The translations under genes were made by a program, and so were the position numbers. This document shows, piece by piece, positions 60,880-64,000 of a stretch of 64,000 nucleotides of DNA (position 1 is its first letter; every line of letters starts with the position of its first letter). Below the pieces are notes generated by a model, which was not told the origin of the DNA, did no database searches, and saw only the letters and a program-made list of their open reading frames with translations. Origin of the DNA: Geobacillus sp. 46C-IIa (lineage in GTDB: Bacteria; Bacillota; Bacilli; Bacillales; Anoxybacillaceae); NCBI RefSeq assembly GCF_014679505.1, contig NZ_CP061474.1, positions 1,704,001 through 1,768,000 of the forward strand, in the 5' to 3' direction.

Positions 60880-62172
60880 ATGGCAGGCTTATATATTAAT
60901 CAGCACGTCCTCAATAACTTATTTTATATTTTAGTCACCGTGTTTGCCTTTTCATTCATTTATGACCACAGCCCGGCGATTCAGCGCAAACCGCTGTACA
61001 ACCGGGCGCTCCTTAGCGCCTGTTTGGCGCTGGCGTCTGTGCTGTGCATGAAATTTCCGATTTATATTGATCCGACGTGCATCCACGATTTCCGGCAAAT
61101 TCCTTTTTTGCTTGGAACGCTCTATGGCGGCGGTAGCGTCGGAGCTGTGCTTTTTGTCGTGTCAATGCTGGCGCGCACGATTTTGTATGGGTTTCAGCCG
61201 TTGACATTGATCGTTTACGCCATTATGCTCGTTGCCGCGGCGGCCGCCTCGCCGCTGTTTCGCCGGCTGCCCCGGTCCGGCAAGCTGTTCACCGCCATTT
61301 GGCTGACGTTTTTACTGGCGGTGCTCACCACGTTTGTCGCTATCATCATCGCCGATTTTTCGGTGACGAAGCCGTATATCGTGTATTTCATTTTGATGCC
61401 GCCGTTTGTGATGATGTTTGCGGTCTATTTGATGGAAACGCTCCATGAGGCCCAGCTCGCCCGGGCGGAACTAATGAAGATGGAAAAAATGGAGATCGTC
61501 AGCCAGCTGGCCGCCAGCATTTCGCATGAAATTCGCAACCCCCTCACTGTCGTGAAAGGGTTCATCCAGCTGTTGCAAACCGGGCCGCTGCCGCGCGAGA
61601 CGGAGGAGCGGTACATCCGCATCGCCTTAGAGGAAGTCAAGCGGGCGGAAGCGATCATCCACGACTATTTGACGTTTGCCAAACCAGCGCCGAAAGAAAC
61701 TGAGCCGATCGATGTGGCCGTCGAGCTTCACAAAGTGTTGCAAATGATCGCGCCGATGGCGCATATGCATTCGGTCGATCTCGCTTCCTCTCTTGAACAC
61801 GCCGTCGTCACCGGGAATGTGCAATATTTCCAACAATGTTTCTTGAATTTATTCAAAAACAGCATCGAAGCGATGCCAAACGGCGGCACGCTTCGGGTGG
61901 CGGCCGAGAACCGGGAAACATCGGTCGTCATCACCATTTCTGACAACGGCATCGGCATGACGAAAGAACAAGTGCGCCGTTTCGGCGAACCGTATTTCAG
62001 CACGAAAGAAAAAGGAACCGGACTTGGCGCCATGGTCGCAGTGAAAATCATCGAACAAATGGGTGGGACGTGGAAGATCGAAAGCGCCGTCCAAAAAGGA
62101 ACGACGATGACGATTACCTTGCCGGCGCGCCGGGTGCGGCCGCCATCGACGCAACAGAGCGCCGCCGGCTGA
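60880..62172 (+). CDS. kinB: Sporulation-type sensor histidine kinase, KinB-like
   Basis: 430-aa membrane kinase. Six hydrophobic segments within residues 12-185 form a 5TM-LYT-type sensor; the phosphoacceptor is His216 in SISHEIRNPLTVV, followed by N-box FKNSIEAMPNGG, G1 DNGIGM and G2 GTGLGAMVAVKI. Length and layout match B. subtilis KinB (428 aa), which feeds the Spo0F phosphorelay. No response regulator adjoins, as expected. ATG after TTAGGAGA; a TATAAT lies at 60835. Confidence 0.85.
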   Translation: MAGLYINQHVLNNLFYILVTVFAFSFIYDHSPAIQRKPLYNRALLSACLALASVLCMKFPIYIDPTCIHDFRQIPFLLGTLYGGGSVGAVLFVVSMLARTILYGFQPLTLIVYAIMLVAAAAASPLFRRLPRSGKLFTAIWLTFLLAVLTTFVAIIIADFSVTKPYIVYFILMPPFVMMFAVYLMETLHEAQLARAELMKMEKMEIVSQLAASISHEIRNPLTVVKGFIQLLQTGPLPRETEERYIRIALEEVKRAEAIIHDYLTFAKPAPKETEPIDVAVELHKVLQMIAPMAHMHSVDLASSLEHAVVTGNVQYFQQCFLNLFKNSIEAMPNGGTLRVAAENRETSVVITISDNGIGMTKEQVRRFGEPYFSTKEKGTGLGAMVAVKIIEQMGGTWKIESAVQKGTTMTITLPARRVRPPSTQQSAAG

Positions 62173-62175
62173 ACG

Positions 62176-62210
62176 AAAAACGGATGTCCGAAACCGGACA
62201 TCCGTTTTTT
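62176..62210. terminator. Bidirectional terminator after the kinase gene
   Basis: AAAACGGATGTCCG / CGGACATCCGTTTT with A and T runs on either side. Confidence 0.88.
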
Positions 62211-62227
62211 CATGGCCGCTAACGCGG

Positions 62228-62434
62228 TTATTTTACTTCTTCAAAATAATCTTTGTAAAACCCACCGACTTTTCCGCTGTTGTCGACTACAAAATAAAAC
62301 TCATCCGTTTCATTTTTCACTTCATACACGTTTCCCGGCGTCAACACATTGTTAACGATGTATTTTTCCGCGTTCGTATGGACGCATTTCACTTTCTTGA
62401 TCGTCGGCCGGGTCGCCCATGTGTAATGGATCAT
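62228..62434 (-). CDS. Small conserved protein, DUF6501-like
   Basis: 68-aa protein, probably an SH3-like beta barrel: MIHYTWATRPTIKKVKCVHT, YIVNNVLTPGNVYEVKNET, VVDNSGKVGGFYKDYF. It matches my recollection of the DUF6501 proteins of Bacillaceae. Function unknown. ATG behind GGAGATG. Monocistronic. Confidence 0.75.
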   Translation of the reverse strand: MIHYTWATRPTIKKVKCVHTNAEKYIVNNVLTPGNVYEVKNETDEFYFVVDNSGKVGGFYKDYFEEVK

Positions 62435-62535
62435 GGCGTCATCTCCTTCTCTTTATATTTTCCCCTTCTTTATTGTAGCGGCCCGGACAACGAGCTGCAA
62501 CGTTCAATTTGCCGCCATGGCCGGCGTCTCAATCA

Positions 62536-62564
62536 TTGGCGGCGGCGGACAACCGTGCTATAGT
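62536..62564 (+). promoter_or_regulatory. Sigma-A promoter of the SDR gene
   Basis: TTGGCG (62536-62541), 17-base spacer, TATAGT (62559-62564). Confidence 0.6.
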
Positions 62565-62623
62565 GAAACTATGCGGACACCCGCCAACAAGCCGGGTCAT
62601 CAATTTCGAAAGGGGAGACTCTT

Positions 62624-63397
62624 ATGTTTTTGCCTTCATTCCGTTTGGACGGAAAAACGGCGCTTGTGACCGGAGCGGGGCGCGGCATCGGCCGGGCGAT
62701 CGCCATCGGATTTGCCGAAGCCGGAGCGGACGTAGCGCTCATCGCCCGCACCAAAGCGGATTTGGAAGAAACGGCAAGCCACATTGAATCGCTCGGACGG
62801 AAAGCGTACATATGGCCGATCGATGTCACCGACCGGGAAGCGGTGCACGAGGCGGTCACCGGCGTCAAGCAACAGGCTGGATCCCTTGAGATCATCGTCA
62901 ACAACGCCGGAATGAACATCCGCACCCCAGCTTTGGATGTGACAGACAACGAATGGGAAACGATCATAAACACCAACTTGAAGTCAGCGTTTCTCGTCTC
63001 GCAAGAAGCAGGACGCGTGATGAAAGAACAAGGGCGGGGCGGCAAAATCATCAACATTGCCTCGGTCGCCGGTCATGTCGCCTTGCGCACCGGCGTTGTA
63101 TACGCGGCGACCAAAGCGGCGCTCATCCAAATGACGAAAGTGCTGGCGTTTGAGTGGGGGCGCTACGGCATTCTCGTCAACGCCATCGGCCCGTGGTATT
63201 TCCGAACGCCGCTTACCAAAACGCTGCTTGAAGACGAAGCGTATGTGAACGACATTTTAGCCGTCACCCCGCTCAGACGCATTGGCGAGCTGCCTGAACT
63301 CGTCGGCCCGGCCGTGTTCCTTGCCTCTGATGCGGCCAGCTACATTACCGGCCAAACGCTGTTTGTTGACGGCGGCATGACGATCCATGGCTTTTGA
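62624..63397 (+). CDS. SDR-family oxidoreductase (gluconate/glucose dehydrogenase-like)
   Basis: 257-aa classical SDR: TGAGRGIG (residues about 17-24), NNAGM, catalytic Ser in NIASVAG and Tyr-x-x-x-Lys in VYAATKAA, and the C-terminal ITGQTLFVDGGM. The first beta-alpha unit and IGPWYFRTPLT resemble 2-deoxy-D-gluconate and gluconate 5-dehydrogenases. ATG follows AAAGGGGAG. The substrate cannot be fixed by sequence. Followed by a 58-aa gene. Confidence 0.85.
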   Translation: MFLPSFRLDGKTALVTGAGRGIGRAIAIGFAEAGADVALIARTKADLEETASHIESLGRKAYIWPIDVTDREAVHEAVTGVKQQAGSLEIIVNNAGMNIRTPALDVTDNEWETIINTNLKSAFLVSQEAGRVMKEQGRGGKIINIASVAGHVALRTGVVYAATKAALIQMTKVLAFEWGRYGILVNAIGPWYFRTPLTKTLLEDEAYVNDILAVTPLRRIGELPELVGPAVFLASDAASYITGQTLFVDGGMTIHGF

Positions 63398-63463
63398 TAA
63401 AGCGCGGCCAAATCGTACACCCTATAAATGCCCCCAGACTATATCGACAAGGAGGCCGCAAAC

Positions 63464-63640
63464 ATGAGCGACCAAGAAAGCAAACGGCAATTTCAAGACG
63501 ACTTGGACCAATACCGGATGGACAACGTCATCCATGCCCCGAAACACTACGTGTACCAAGTCGGTTACGAAGCGTCAAGCGGCAACCCGACCGGTGACCA
63601 TCGGGAAGCGAAAAAAACGCGCGAATGGCCGCACAGCTGA
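63464..63640 (+). CDS. Small hydrophilic protein (58 aa)
   Basis: ATG preceded by AAGGAGG (63450 region). Very charged: MSDQESKRQFQDDLDQYRMD, then a Tyr/His-rich part VIHAPKHYVYQVGYEASSG. No membrane segment. Looks like a small acid-soluble or stress-type protein but is not a typical SASP; I do not recognise it. Confidence 0.6.
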   Translation: MSDQESKRQFQDDLDQYRMDNVIHAPKHYVYQVGYEASSGNPTGDHREAKKTREWPHS

Positions 63641-63722
63641 AGGGGCTGGCCCCAAAAGACCGTTGGCCGGGGCGCAAGATAACAGCTTCCTTAGCGGAGT
63701 GAATACGCATGATGCGGCGATC

Positions 63723-63762
63723 AGGAGGGGGGCTCACTGCCTTTGTGAGCCCCCCTCCTTTT
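63723..63762. terminator. Strong bidirectional terminator
   Basis: Perfect 15-bp stem AGGAGGGGGGCTCAC / GTGAGCCCCCCTCCT followed by TTTT. Confidence 0.9.
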
Positions 63763-63845
63763 GCTGTTGGCATGGAAAGTCGGCAACGATGGTTCAAGCC
63801 AAAAGCGAAACGCAAGCCATGGCGGCCGACTGAGGACGCCTCTGG

Positions 63846-64000
63846 CTACGGCTCGTCCCGCACCGCCTCAAATTCGATGATGCGCCCGCACGGCTCAACC
63901 GTCGTTTCGCCGTTTGTTTCCACTTCGCGGAAAATCGGCTGCTCAACGCGGCGGATAGGGCGGTATCCTTCTTGTTTCATCCGCTCTAAACAGGCGGCAA
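63846..64000 (-). CDS. yebG: NETI-motif protein YebG, partial (start outside window)
   Basis: C-terminal 50 codons visible, stop TAG at 63846. Reads CLERMKQEGYRPIRRVEQPI and VEPCGRIIEFEAV, which match the small Bacillus YebG/NETI protein of about 60-70 aa; the NETI motif itself lies beyond the window edge. In B. subtilis yebG sits next to the purEK operon, so a purine gene could follow outside. Confidence 0.8.
   Translation of the reverse strand, partial: AACLERMKQEGYRPIRRVEQPIFREVETNGETTVEPCGRIIEFEAVRDEP

Noticed and set aside
1..64000. CRISPR array, prophage or intact transposon
   Set aside because: No regularly spaced repeats, integrase, capsid or transposase gene was seen on either strand.

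Overview
The window looks like chromosomal DNA of a thermophilic, spore-forming Geobacillus-type Bacillaceae. The evidence is the GC-rich Firmicutes codon use, strong AGGAGG-type ribosome sites, two complete gerA-type spore germination operons, a SpoIID-family protein, a KinB-like sporulation kinase, a bacterial nitric oxide synthase and a terminal YebG-type NETI protein. I see no phage, intact insertion sequence, rRNA operon or CRISPR array. Gene content is chromosomal core plus accessory metabolism, with several decaying gene fragments.

Layout. 0-2.2 kb: two small unknown proteins, an IS200/IS605-like hairpin remnant and a GH37 trehalase. 2.2-4.4 kb (minus): a translationally coupled set of 54-aa membrane protein, nitric oxide synthase and YlmA-type ABC ATPase. 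4.5-5.7 kb: a frameshifted YhgE/Pip pseudogene and a YdcZ transporter. 6.1-9.6 kb: chromate transporter with a frameshifted small membrane gene behind it, QueT, and an EmrE-like transporter pair. 9.7-19.6 kb (minus): an M14 peptidase remnant, then a catabolic block. In transcription order this is acyl-CoA dehydrogenase, SDR, two MaoC proteins, thiolase and TetR, then livHMGFJ. It starts at a promoter overlapped by a perfect 18-bp palindrome. 19.6-27.3 kb: chemoreceptor remnant, sirtuin, SpoIID/LytB protein with Ig-like repeats, YcgQ/YcgR permease pair, nitroreductase and pirin.

27.4-27.7 kb holds three tRNA genes (Pro-CGG, Ala-CGC, Ser-CGA), all reading NCG codons. 27.9-34.7 kb: two membrane proteins, an ABC-2 exporter with a GDSL hydrolase, an MBL-fold hydrolase and a TauE/SafE exporter with a palindrome over its -35 box. 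34.9-40.7 kb: stand-alone glnA with a GlnR/TnrA-type box at its start codon, gamma-glutamylcyclotransferase, thioredoxin-like protein, a coiled-coil protein and an LLM-MOSC pair. 40.7-46.9 kb (minus): a heterodimeric ABC exporter (YfiB/YfiC type) and a partner-switching module (PAS-PP2C phosphatase, anti-sigma kinase, STAS antagonist) without a local sigma factor. 47-59.5 kb: two ger operons facing away from each other, separated by a YtrA-type GntR/ABC operon and a DUF421 protein. 59.6-64 kb: fosmidomycin-resistance-type MFS pump, KinB-like kinase, small DUF6501-like protein, SDR, a 58-aa protein and the end of yebG.

The strongest system-level signals are the liv-linked acyl-CoA catabolic operon, which uses a MaoC pair with one apparently non-catalytic partner and an acyl-CoA dehydrogenase with Asp at the usual Glu position; the NCG-decoding tRNA cluster with an odd C33 in tRNA-Ala; and the small membrane protein coupled to NOS. 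All family calls are from reading motifs; no database search was run.
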